Made by a program: the position numbers and the translations under genes
Shown: positions 48,898 to 56,531 of the stretch, piece by piece
How positions within the stretch are numbered: the stretch's first letter is position 1
How the letters are laid out: each line of letters starts with the position of its first letter
NCBI GenBank assembly: GCA_027449125.1
Contig: DAIDME010000014.1
Span: 1 to 64,000, forward strand
From: Solirubrobacterales bacterium
GTDB lineage: Bacteria > Actinomycetota > Thermoleophilia > Solirubrobacterales > Solirubrobacteraceae
Length of the DNA: 64,000 bases
Direction: 5' to 3'
The notes under the pieces: generated by a model
Database searches by the model: none
Told to the model about the DNA's origin: nothing
Seen by the model: the letters and a program-made list of their open reading frames with translations, nothing else

Positions 48898-48920
48898 ATA
48901 GCTCAGCGAATCTGAGCTAT
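48898..48920. terminator. Hairpin at the 3' end of ftsK
   Basis: ATAGCTCAG-CGAAT-CTGAGCTAT is a perfect 9-bp stem with a 5-nt loop, beginning inside the ftsK TAG stop. There is no U-tract, so it would be an I-shaped terminator as described in actinobacteria. It separates ftsK from the rodZ-like gene. Confidence 0.6.
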
Positions 48921-51628
48921 CCAGTCGCGTCCGTGCCCGCCGGCGCCTGCGACGGATCGTGCTCGCCGTCGTGCGGGTCTGTGAAGGCCGCCTCGGCCTC
49001 AGTCTGGCGCTCACGCTCGACGACGCGTGCGCCGCCACGCCCCTGTCCCCCACCATCTGCAAGCGCGACCAGGATCCGTGGCACGTCGGCCTCGCTGATC
49101 AGAACCTGTCGCGGCTTGGAGCCCTCGTAGCCGGAGATGATCCCGCGCCGCTCGAGCATGTCGATCAGCCGTCCAGCGCGCGTGTAGCCGAGCCGCAGCC
49201 GTCGCTGGAGCATCGACGTGGACGCCGTGCCCATCGATGCGACCAGGCTGATCGCCTCCTCCAGCAGCGGGTCCTCGTCGGGGTCGAAGCCGTCGTCCGG
49301 CCCCGAGCCCGCGCTCTCCTCCTCGTTCGGCTCAACCTCCTCGAGCAGCTCCTCCCGCAGCTCCGGCTCGCCCTGACGCCGCCAGGCCTCGGTCAGCTCG
49401 GCGATCTGCTCTTCGTCGATGTAGGCACCCTGAATGCGCTGCAGCTTGTTGGTGCCAACCGGCGAGAACAGCATGTCGCCCTGACCGAGCAGCGACTCGG
49501 CGCCGTTCTGGTCGAGGATCACGCGCGAGTCGGTCTGGCTCGAGACGGCGAACGCGATCCGCGAGGGGACGTTGGCCTTGATCATCCCGGTGATCACGTC
49601 CACGCGCGGCGACTGCGTCGCCAGCACCAGGTGGATGCCGACCGCACGCGCCTTCTGGGCCAGGCGGATGATCGAGTCCTCGACGTCGGCAGGGGCGACC
49701 ATCATCAGGTCGGCAAGCTCGTCGATCACGCACAGGATGTATGGCAGGGCGGGCTGGCCACGCCCCTCCAGCACCCGGTTGAGCTCGGGCAGCGAGCGCG
49801 TGCGCGCAAGCGACATCGTCCCGTAGCGCTGCTCCATCTCGCGCACCAGGTTCTGGAGCGCGTTGGCGGCCATCTTCGGGTTGGTGATGACCGGCGTCAG
49901 GAGGTGCGGAATCGACTCGTAGTGATTGAGCTCCACCTGCTTGGGGTCGACCAGCACCAATCGCACCTCGTGCGGAGTGGCGCGCAGCAGCACCGAGGAG
50001 AGCATCGCGTTCACACAGGCGGACTTGCCCGCCCCGGTGGTCCCGGCAACCAGCAGGTGCGGCATCTTCGCGAGGTCCGCGCCCACCGGTCGCCCGCCGA
50101 TGTCCTTGCCGAGCCAGACCGTGAGTGGCGACCAGTCGGCCGGCGGCTCCTGGAAGACGTCACCGAGGTGCACGATCCGACGGCGCTGGTTTGGCACCTC
50201 CACGCCGACCGCCGTCTTACCGGGAATCGGCGCGAGGATGCGGATGTCGATCGCCGCGAGCGCGTAGGCGAGGTCATCCTTGAGACCTGCCACCTTTGAC
50301 ATCTTGGTGCCGGGAGCGAGGCGGATCTCGTAGCGCGTGATGTGCGGGCCGCTCACCTGCCCCACCACCTTCGCCTCGATCCCGAAGTGGCCGAGCGCCT
50401 CGACCAGCGCCTTGGCAGTCTGCGCCTGACCGGTCGTGTCGGGCTTTGCCGCCTCGCCGGTCGAGCGCACGAGAAAGCGTGCCGGCGGCACGCGCCAGAT
50501 GAAGCCGGGGTCGTCTGTGACCGAGGCGCGGTAGCGCCCCGCCGGGGTCAGCTCGCTGGCGTCGACGGCGCGCGCCGGCCCCGCCGGCCGGGCGCCTGGC
50601 TCGTCCTCATCAGCCGCGTCCGCTCCGGGCTCATAGTTGATCGCATCCATCTCGCCGGTCTCGCTGTCGCTCTGGTCGAAGCGCACGAACTCGTCGAATT
50701 CGCGTGGGGCCAGCGGTTCGAGCTCGGCGGCGGCGTCGCCGCCGACGCTGAAGCTGCGCTGGCCGTCAGGGTCCTCGTAGATCCCGAGCGTCGCCCCCGC
50801 GCCGCCCGTCGCGCGCACCACCAGATCGTGCTGTGTGTCCTCGGGAACGACCAGCGGCGGCTCGACGTCACCGTCGCCATGCCCGCCGTGGCGCATCCGC
50901 TCCGCGCGAAGCTCAGCCCTGCGCGTGGCGCTGTGAATCCCCGAGCCGCGGTGCAGCGCCAGCGCATGCCGGTGACTCCAGTTCAGCGCCGAGGCGAACG
51001 TGGCGCCGCTCAGCAGGATCACACCGGCGAGCAGCAGGAACACGGCGAGGATGTCCGCGCCCGCGCCGGAGAGCAGGTGCGCGGCGACGTAGTACTCAAC
51101 CCCGCCCAGCAGCCCACCGCGCGGCTGCACGACAGACGCGGCCCAGGACCCCCGCGTCGGCGTCGCACCCGGCCCGAACAGGCCCGCGGCGAACGCGAGC
51201 GCCAGCGCCGCCAGCAGCAACAGCGAGCCGCTGCGCAGTGGTCGCGAGGCGGGCGCAAGCTCGATGTCGCGGGCGAGCACCCGCAGGCCACCCAGCACCA
51301 AGCCGATCGGAGCCAGATAGGCAAGCCGCCCGCCGAGCAGCTCGAGCAAGTTCATCACTCCGTGCCCGAGCGAGCCCCCCGCCCAGACGCCGTAGGCCAC
51401 CCCACCCAGGAAGATGCCCACCGCCACCAGCGCCAACGCCAGCACGTCGATCTGCGCCGGCTCGAGGTCACGCAGCCGCCGCAGCGCGGGGCGGCTGGCG
51501 ACCAGCGAACGCCGCGCGCGCGTCGGCGGGGCGCTTCTCCTCCCGCTGCTGGCCCGCTGGCCAGCAGCGGACCTACCGCGCTTGGCGGGCTGCTTGCTGT
51601 TGCGCTTGGCGGTGCGGGCGGCAGCCAT
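48917..51628 (-). CDS. ftsK: FtsK/SpoIIIE-type DNA translocase
   Basis: This roughly 903-residue protein has a basic N-tail, about four membrane helices (DVLALALVAVGIFLGGVAYG and others, within the first 220 residues), and an acidic/proline linker. The motor domain follows: alpha part FLVRSTGEAAKPDTTGQAQT onward, Walker A LLVAGTTGAGKSACVNAML, Walker B LVLVDPKQVELNHYESIPHL. The C-terminal winged helix gamma domain (QRRLRLGYTRAGRLIDMLER) recognises orienting DNA sequences. It pumps chromosomal DNA through the septum. ATG 51628 is chosen; the track's 271 extra codons lie over the divergent mobA gene. Confidence 0.93.
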   Translation of the reverse strand: MAAARTAKRNSKQPAKRGRSAAGQRASSGRRSAPPTRARRSLVASRPALRRLRDLEPAQIDVLALALVAVGIFLGGVAYGVWAGGSLGHGVMNLLELLGGRLAYLAPIGLVLGGLRVLARDIELAPASRPLRSGSLLLLAALALAFAAGLFGPGATPTRGSWAASVVQPRGGLLGGVEYYVAAHLLSGAGADILAVFLLLAGVILLSGATFASALNWSHRHALALHRGSGIHSATRRAELRAERMRHGGHGDGDVEPPLVVPEDTQHDLVVRATGGAGATLGIYEDPDGQRSFSVGGDAAAELEPLAPREFDEFVRFDQSDSETGEMDAINYEPGADAADEDEPGARPAGPARAVDASELTPAGRYRASVTDDPGFIWRVPPARFLVRSTGEAAKPDTTGQAQTAKALVEALGHFGIEAKVVGQVSGPHITRYEIRLAPGTKMSKVAGLKDDLAYALAAIDIRILAPIPGKTAVGVEVPNQRRRIVHLGDVFQEPPADWSPLTVWLGKDIGGRPVGADLAKMPHLLVAGTTGAGKSACVNAMLSSVLLRATPHEVRLVLVDPKQVELNHYESIPHLLTPVITNPKMAANALQNLVREMEQRYGTMSLARTRSLPELNRVLEGRGQPALPYILCVIDELADLMMVAPADVEDSIIRLAQKARAVGIHLVLATQSPRVDVITGMIKANVPSRIAFAVSSQTDSRVILDQNGAESLLGQGDMLFSPVGTNKLQRIQGAYIDEEQIAELTEAWRRQGEPELREELLEEVEPNEEESAGSGPDDGFDPDEDPLLEEAISLVASMGTASTSMLQRRLRLGYTRAGRLIDMLERRGIISGYEGSKPRQVLISEADVPRILVALADGGGQGRGGARVVERERQTEAEAAFTDPHDGEHDPSQAPAGTDATG

Positions 51629-51688
51629 GGTCCGAACAGGCTCTAATTCGCGCTCGGGCGCACAACCCCTGCCTGCGACACTCTGGCG

Positions 51689-52231
51689 ATGGCGACCGGC
51701 GTGGCGATCCTGGCGGGCGGCGCGGGCAGCCGTATCGGTGGCGACAAGGCACTCGTCGAGCTGGCCGGCCGGCCGCTGATCGCCTACCCGCTGGAGGCCG
51801 CGGCCGGCGCGGGCCTGCAGGCCGTGGTGGTCGCCAAGCGCGGCACGCGCCTGCCTGCGCTGCGCGTGCCGGTACTGCTCGAGCCTGACCTGCCGCTGCA
51901 TCCCCTGCTCGGCGTCGTCACCGCGCTCGCCTCCTTCGCGACGGTGATCGCGCTCCCCTGCGACATGCCCTTCGTCGACGGCCCCGCGCTGACGGCGCTG
52001 GCGGCGATGCCGGCGCAGCTCGCGACGCTGCTCCCCGGCGAGCCGTTCCCCTCGCTGTACCGGCGCGCAGCCCTGCCGGCCCTGCGCGCGGCCCTGCGAG
52101 ACGGCCGCTCGTTGCGCGCGCTGCACGCGCGGTCTGCGCACGCGCGGACCGCGGGCGATCCGCTGCTCACCTTCAGCGTGAACACGCGGGCGGACCTGGC
52201 GCTCGCGCTGGCGCGGCTCAGGCCGCGTTGA
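51689..52231 (+). CDS. mobA: Molybdenum cofactor guanylyltransferase
   Basis: This 180-residue nucleotidyltransferase has the signature AILAGGAGSRIGGDKALVEL near the N-terminus and VIALPCDMPFVDGPAL for the metal-binding Asp region. It attaches GMP to molybdopterin to give the bis-MGD cofactor used by formate dehydrogenases and nitrate reductases. FdhD, which sulfurates that cofactor, is encoded 1.2 kb downstream, so this small block serves a molybdoenzyme that itself lies outside the window. It overlaps the convergent DUF6457 gene by 14 nt. Confidence 0.88.
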   Translation: MATGVAILAGGAGSRIGGDKALVELAGRPLIAYPLEAAAGAGLQAVVVAKRGTRLPALRVPVLLEPDLPLHPLLGVVTALASFATVIALPCDMPFVDGPALTALAAMPAQLATLLPGEPFPSLYRRAALPALRAALRDGRSLRALHARSAHARTAGDPLLTFSVNTRADLALALARLRPR

Positions 52232-52430
52232 CCCGCTCGGCGGCGGCGAGCAGTGCGTCAGCGGAGGCACCCGCGCAGCCCGCCACCCAGCAGGCCAGTG
52301 GGGCCGCCGTCCGCTCGGAGCTGTGCGCGGCGACACCCGCCAGCGCCAGCAGCTGCTCGACCTGCTCCGGCGTGGGCGGCGCCACCCCGAGCTGCGCCGC
52401 GAACGCGGCGATCCATGCGTCTCGTTCCAT
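52218..52430 (-). CDS. Small DUF6457-like protein
   Basis: This 70-residue protein begins MERDAWIAAFAAQLGVAPPT then PEQVEQLLALAGVAAHSSER. TAAPLACWVAGCAGASADAL follows, a helix-rich pattern I recognise as DUF6457. In actinobacteria this domain is often found next to or fused with molybdopterin-cofactor proteins such as MobA. Here it overlaps mobA's 3' end by 14 nt on the opposite strand, fitting that link. Its molecular function is unknown. ATG 52430 is preferred over the track start 11 codons earlier. Confidence 0.7.
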   Translation of the reverse strand: MERDAWIAAFAAQLGVAPPTPEQVEQLLALAGVAAHSSERTAAPLACWVAGCAGASADALLAAAERVNAA

Positions 52431-52454
52431 GGGCGGAGCATACCCGTGCGCGAC

Positions 52455-52460
52455 TACAAT
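52455..52460 (+). promoter_or_regulatory. Possible -10 element upstream of the His-rich membrane protein
   Basis: TACAAT, a close match to the -10 consensus, lies 28 nt before ATG 52488 in a short divergent gap. No good -35 is present at 17 nt (GGCGGA). It is the likeliest promoter element for the plus-strand genes here. Confidence 0.35.
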
Positions 52461-52487
52461 CACCTTGGGTCCGGTTCGTAGCTCGCC

Positions 52488-53438
52488 ATGTCCACCACAG
52501 AAGCCCCGCAGACACTCGAGCGGCCAGACCCGCGCAGGCGTGAGCGCTCATCCGTGGTGGAGGGCGAGATCACGGCAACCGTGCGCTTGGTCAGGCTGCT
52601 GATCACCGGCCTGATCCTCGCCGCCGTGGTGGCCGGGATCGTCCGAGGGTTCACCACACCGGCGAGCGGCAGGGCCGCGATTCTCGACGGCCTCTACGTG
52701 ACCGAGGCCTCGCTGGCTGCGATCCTGATCCTGCTCGGCAGCCTCGTCGAGGGCTTTGGCTTCGGGCTGTCACTCGGCACGCAGTGGCCCTACACGCGCA
52801 ACATCCTAGTGCTGCTGATCGAGGGCGACCCGGAGGCGGCGCACCGGATCGTGGCGACGCTGGTGGGCATCATCGCCGTGGCGCTGGTCGTGCTCGCGCC
52901 GGGCTCCGCCACGATCAGCGGACTGGTGCTGATCGTCCTCACGGCGCTGCTCGGGATCGGCACCCTGCACGTGCTCGCCGGCCGGCTGCCGTCGGTGGTG
53001 CACGGCGTGCACGGTCTGCTGGCCTACGGAGTGTTCCTCTGCTACCTGAGCGTGCTGCTGATCTCAGGCGTCCACTTCTGGTCGTTTCTGGGCAGCACGG
53101 TGCCGCTGCACGCGCTGCTCCTGACGATCTTCCTCGGTGGCATGACGACCGGCCAGCGTGGCTTCGGCAAGGCGATCGGCGCCTTTGACTGGCCGCGCAG
53201 CTCACCACAGGCGGTGATGATCATCCACCTGCTGTCGGCGCTCGCGGTTGTGGCCACGCTCGCTTCGCTGATGCCGCACTACCCGGTCGCGCTGTACATC
53301 GCCGTCGGGCAGATGTGCGTGGGCTTCCTGCTCTTCCAAGCCGTCAACCTGAGGCCCAAGAGCCCCGGGATCCTCGTGGCCCTCCACCAGCTGGTGGCGC
53401 TCTCGATCGCGGTGGCGGTCGTGGCGGCCGTCCACTAG
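52488..53438 (+). CDS. Polytopic membrane protein with conserved-looking histidines
   Basis: This 316-residue protein has a charged N-tail of about 30 residues and about eight membrane helices (LVRLLITGLILAAVVAGIVR, ASLAAILILLGSLVEGFGFG, RIVATLVGIIAVALVVLAPG and so on). Histidines lie at the ends of several helices: EAAHRIVATL, GTLHVLAGRL, VVHGVHGLLAYG, PLHALLLTIF, MIIHLLSALAV. That layout recalls heme-binding membrane proteins such as the CtaA/COX15 group, with HR-containing helices, but the match is loose. Its place between mobA and fdhD could mean a membrane heme or quinone partner for a molybdoenzyme. No confident family assignment. Confidence 0.55.
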   Translation: MSTTEAPQTLERPDPRRRERSSVVEGEITATVRLVRLLITGLILAAVVAGIVRGFTTPASGRAAILDGLYVTEASLAAILILLGSLVEGFGFGLSLGTQWPYTRNILVLLIEGDPEAAHRIVATLVGIIAVALVVLAPGSATISGLVLIVLTALLGIGTLHVLAGRLPSVVHGVHGLLAYGVFLCYLSVLLISGVHFWSFLGSTVPLHALLLTIFLGGMTTGQRGFGKAIGAFDWPRSSPQAVMIIHLLSALAVVATLASLMPHYPVALYIAVGQMCVGFLLFQAVNLRPKSPGILVALHQLVALSIAVAVVAAVH

Positions 53439-53481
53439 GCAGGGTCGCGGCCGCCCGAGCCTCTCCGATCCGGGGCGCGAT

Positions 53482-54312
53482 ATGCACGCAGCATCGCCAA
53501 ACTTCGCCACCGAGATCGCGCCGGGTGAGGTTGCGCCCGGCTCGCTGCGGACGGTCGTGCACGACCACGGCAGCGACACGGTCGCGGTCGAGGAGCCACT
53601 CGAGGTACGCGTTGACGGCGAGCCGCTCGCGGTGACGATGCGCACCCCCGGCAACGACGAGGAGCTCGCGCTCGGCTTCCTCTACGGTGAGGGTCTGATC
53701 GACGGCCCGCGCGCCGTGGGCCTCACCGACGATCTGGCGAACAACACGGTCGTCGTGGCCGGCCCTCTGAGCCGGCGGCCGTCCACCCGCAACTTCTACA
53801 CCAGCTCATCGTGCGGGGTGTGTGGCAAGGGCGCGATCGAGGAGGTCACCGTCAGCTGCGACGTGCTGCCGGCGTGGCGCGGCACGCGGCTGGAGCGGGA
53901 GCTTCTGGCCGACCTTCCCAACCGCCTGGTGCAGCCCGGCTTCGCCCGCACGGGCGGACTGCACGCCACCGGCCTGTTCGACTCGGGCGGGCGGCTGCTC
54001 TGCGTCCGCGAGGACGTTGGCCGGCACAACGCCATGGACAAGGTGATCGGCTGGGCGCTCGCCGCCGGCCTCCTGCCGCTGCGTGAGCGCATCCTCTGCG
54101 TCAGCGGCCGGCTCTCGTTCGAGCTGGTGCAGAAGGCCGCCGTCGCCGGCGCGCCGGTGCTGGTGGGCGTGGGCGCTCCGACTTCACTGGCGGTCGAGCT
54201 CGCCCGCGACCGCAACCTGACGCTGTGCGGCTTTGCGCGCAGCGGGCACATGAACGTCTACACGGGTGCCGAGCGGCTGAAAGCGTCTGTAAAGACTCTC
54301 GAAGAGTCTTGA
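53482..54312 (+). CDS. fdhD: FdhD formate dehydrogenase sulfurtransferase
   Basis: This 276-residue protein has EELALGFLYGEGLIDGPRAV, the catalytic loop FYTSSSCGVCGKGAIEEVTV with the two Cys, and CVREDVGRHNAMDKVIGWAL. It transfers sulfur from IscS-type donors to bis-MGD, needed for formate dehydrogenase activity. No formate dehydrogenase gene lies in the window. ATG 53482 starts it, 43 nt after the membrane-protein gene. Its stop overlaps the promoter of the response regulator gene. Confidence 0.93.
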   Translation: MHAASPNFATEIAPGEVAPGSLRTVVHDHGSDTVAVEEPLEVRVDGEPLAVTMRTPGNDEELALGFLYGEGLIDGPRAVGLTDDLANNTVVVAGPLSRRPSTRNFYTSSSCGVCGKGAIEEVTVSCDVLPAWRGTRLERELLADLPNRLVQPGFARTGGLHATGLFDSGGRLLCVREDVGRHNAMDKVIGWALAAGLLPLRERILCVSGRLSFELVQKAAVAGAPVLVGVGAPTSLAVELARDRNLTLCGFARSGHMNVYTGAERLKASVKTLEES

Positions 54313-54339
54313 CAGTCCGTCGTGCTCTGGGCTTACCAT
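54287..54339 (+). promoter_or_regulatory. Palindromic operator and promoter of the two-component system
   Basis: CTGTAAAGACTCT-CGA-AGAGTCTTGACAG (54287-54315) is a 13-bp inverted repeat with one mismatch. It contains a perfect -35 box TTGACA (54309-54314). TACCAT at 54334-54339 is a possible -10, although 19 nt away. The response regulator starts at 54350. A factor binding the palindrome would directly gate this promoter; autoregulation by the response regulator is the simplest model. It overlaps the fdhD stop and could also act as that gene's terminator. Confidence 0.5.
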
Positions 54340-54349
54340 CTGGAGCGCG

Positions 54350-55045
54350 ATGAGCGTAGCGACCGATTTTGAGCGTCCGGCGCGTGTGCTGGTCGTCGAG
54401 GACGACGACGCCATCTCGCAGGTGCTGCAGCGATCGCTGCGCATGGAGGGCTATGACGTGCGCCTGGCCGGCGACGGCTTGGCCGCGCTCGACGAGGCGC
54501 ACTCGTTTCTGCCGGACCTCGTGATCCTCGACCTCGGGCTGCCCAAGCTCGACGGGCTGGAGGTCGCAAAGACGCTGCGCGAGGCCGACGACGTGCCGAT
54601 CCTGATGCTGACCGCCAGGGACGCGGTCGAGTCGCGGGTCGAGGGCCTCGACGCCGGCGCCGACGACTATCTGGTCAAGCCGTTTGAGCGCCAGGAGCTG
54701 CTGGCACGGCTGCGGGCGCTGCTGCGCCGCCGGCCGCCGCGCGGGCAGGCGTCGATCACCGTCGGCGACCTGCGCCTGAACCCCGACACGCACGAGGTCC
54801 TGCGCGGTGAGCGCGCGCTGGATCTGACCCAGCGCGAGTTCGAGCTGCTCGAGTACCTGATGCGCAACGAGCGGATCGTGGTCTCACGCCAGCGGTTGCT
54901 CGATGAGGTCTGGGGGTATGACCCGTTTTCGATGACGAACACGATCGAGGTGTTCGTTTCCAATCTGCGGCGTAAATTGGAGGCTGGTGGCGAACCTCGG
55001 CTCCTACATACGATCCGCGGCGCGGGCTACGTTCTTCGCGTATAG
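54350..55045 (+). CDS. OmpR/PhoB-family response regulator
   Basis: This 231-residue regulator has a receiver domain (VLVVEDDDAISQVLQRSLRM acidic pocket; phospho-Asp61 in LVILDLGLPKLDGLEV; Lys110 in DDYLVKPFERQEL) and a winged helix (RALDLTQREFELLEYLMRNE, VFVSNLRRKLEAGGEPRLLH). It resembles the MprA/TrcR type of actinobacterial regulators. The sensor kinase follows with a 59-nt overlap, so both act as a pair. The signal is unknown, though membership of envelope-stress systems is common for this style. Confidence 0.92.
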   Translation: MSVATDFERPARVLVVEDDDAISQVLQRSLRMEGYDVRLAGDGLAALDEAHSFLPDLVILDLGLPKLDGLEVAKTLREADDVPILMLTARDAVESRVEGLDAGADDYLVKPFERQELLARLRALLRRRPPRGQASITVGDLRLNPDTHEVLRGERALDLTQREFELLEYLMRNERIVVSRQRLLDEVWGYDPFSMTNTIEVFVSNLRRKLEAGGEPRLLHTIRGAGYVLRV

Positions 55046-56531
55046 GCGCGTTCCTGTCCGCTGGCGGTTGAGCGGCGGCTCGGCCGCGCTCACGTTCGTG
55101 ATCCTGGCCGGCGTCGCCGGCGTCACCGACGTGCTCACCGACCGCCACGTCAGCAACGCCTTCTACCAGCAGCAGCAGGGCAACGCCCAGCAGTTCGCCA
55201 CCGAGATCCTGCCTCGCACGCTCCCCGGCTCGCCCACCGGCGTCGACTGCAGCGCCGCGATCACGCAGTTCGGGCAGGACACGGCGGCGCAGATCCGCCT
55301 CTTCACCCGCTCGGGCAGGCTGCTCTGCTCCTCGCAGCTGAGCGCGAGCCTGGTTCCGGTCAACGCCCCCGGCTTCCGCGCGCCCAGGCACGCCAACGCG
55401 AGCTACGTCGAGGGCGGCTTCCACGTCGACACCCAGCTCGTGCAGATAAAGCCGCACGGCCATGCGCTGATGCTCTACGCCGAGCCGCTGTCGAACCTGA
55501 ACGAGACGATCAGCGGGATCCGCGTCTACCTCACCGGAGGGGTCCTGGTCGGCACGCTGCTCGCGCTGCTGGCGGGGCTGCTGGTCGCCGAGCGCGCGAT
55601 GCGGCCCGTCGTCGAGCTGACCGAGACCGCCCGCGAGATCGAGCGCACCAGGGACCCGACGCTGCGCATCCCGCAACCGGAGGCAGACGACGAGGTCGCG
55701 GACCTGGCGCGCACGCTGGAGTCGATGCTGGGCGCGCTGGATGCCGCCCGCAACGAGAGCGAGACGGCGCTGCGACGCCAGCGCGAGTTCGTCGCCGACG
55801 CCTCACACGAGCTGCGCACACCACTCACGAGCGTGCTCGCCAACCTCGAGCTGCTCGCCGACGAGCTGGACGGTGAGCAGGCGGACTCGGCCAAGTCGGC
55901 GCTGCGCTCGACCAGGCGGATGCGTCGGCTCGTGGCCGACCTGCTGCTGCTCGCCCGCGCCGATGTGGGCCGCCAGCAGCCACGACGCCTAACCGATCTC
56001 GCCGCGCACCTTACCGACGCCGCCGCCGAGCTCGGGCCGGGCACCGACGACCACGAGATCACGATCGACCCCAAACCCGCGCCTGTGGACGGCCTCGGTG
56101 ACGACCTGCACCGGCTGATCCTGAACCTGCTGGAGAATGCGCGCAGCCACACGCCACCAGGGACGCGCATCACGGCGTCGAGCGGCGTCCGCGACGGGCA
56201 TCCGTTCCTGGTCGTCGAGGATGACGGCCCCGGCATCGATCCGCGGCTGCAGCGGCGCGTCTTTGAGCGCTTCGTCCGCGGCGGTGGCGACACCGGCTCG
56301 CGCGGCACGGGCCTCGGCCTGGCGATCGTGGATGCCGTTGCGAGCGCTCACGGTGCCAGCGTGCGCATGACCTCGCTGCCGGAGCTGCACGGCACGCGCT
56401 TCGAGGTCATCTTTCCCGTCAGCGCCACCGGTGAGGTTGACGCGGCGTTGCCCGCGACGGCCGAGTTCGAGGTGGCTCAGACCTCGACCACAACCGGCAG
56501 GACCATCGGGCGCCGCCGCAACCGGTCGTAG
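54987..56531 (+). CDS. Sensor histidine kinase with HAMP domain
   Basis: This protein of up to 514 residues has a first membrane helix (GGSAALTFVILAGVAGVTDV), an extracytoplasmic sensor region of about 135 residues with two cysteines (GVDCSAAITQ, RLLCSSQLSA), a second helix (LTGGVLVGTLLALLAGLLVA), HAMP, a HisKA domain (FVADASHELRTPLTSVLANL) and the HATPase (ILNLLENARSHTPPGTRI; DDGPGIDPR; GTGLGLAIVDAVA). GTG 54987 lies inside the regulator gene, giving a 59-nt overlap; a later start is possible. Its 3' end overlaps the convergent rnj gene by 55 nt. Confidence 0.9.
   Translation: MANLGSYIRSAARATFFAYRRVPVRWRLSGGSAALTFVILAGVAGVTDVLTDRHVSNAFYQQQQGNAQQFATEILPRTLPGSPTGVDCSAAITQFGQDTAAQIRLFTRSGRLLCSSQLSASLVPVNAPGFRAPRHANASYVEGGFHVDTQLVQIKPHGHALMLYAEPLSNLNETISGIRVYLTGGVLVGTLLALLAGLLVAERAMRPVVELTETAREIERTRDPTLRIPQPEADDEVADLARTLESMLGALDAARNESETALRRQREFVADASHELRTPLTSVLANLELLADELDGEQADSAKSALRSTRRMRRLVADLLLLARADVGRQQPRRLTDLAAHLTDAAAELGPGTDDHEITIDPKPAPVDGLGDDLHRLILNLLENARSHTPPGTRITASSGVRDGHPFLVVEDDGPGIDPRLQRRVFERFVRGGGDTGSRGTGLGLAIVDAVASAHGASVRMTSLPELHGTRFEVIFPVSATGEVDAALPATAEFEVAQTSTTTGRTIGRRRNRS

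Noticed and set aside
48959-50299. 446-codon plus-strand ORF opposite ftsK
   Set aside because: It is antisense to the FtsK motor domain and consists of Leu/Arg/His-rich shadow sequence.
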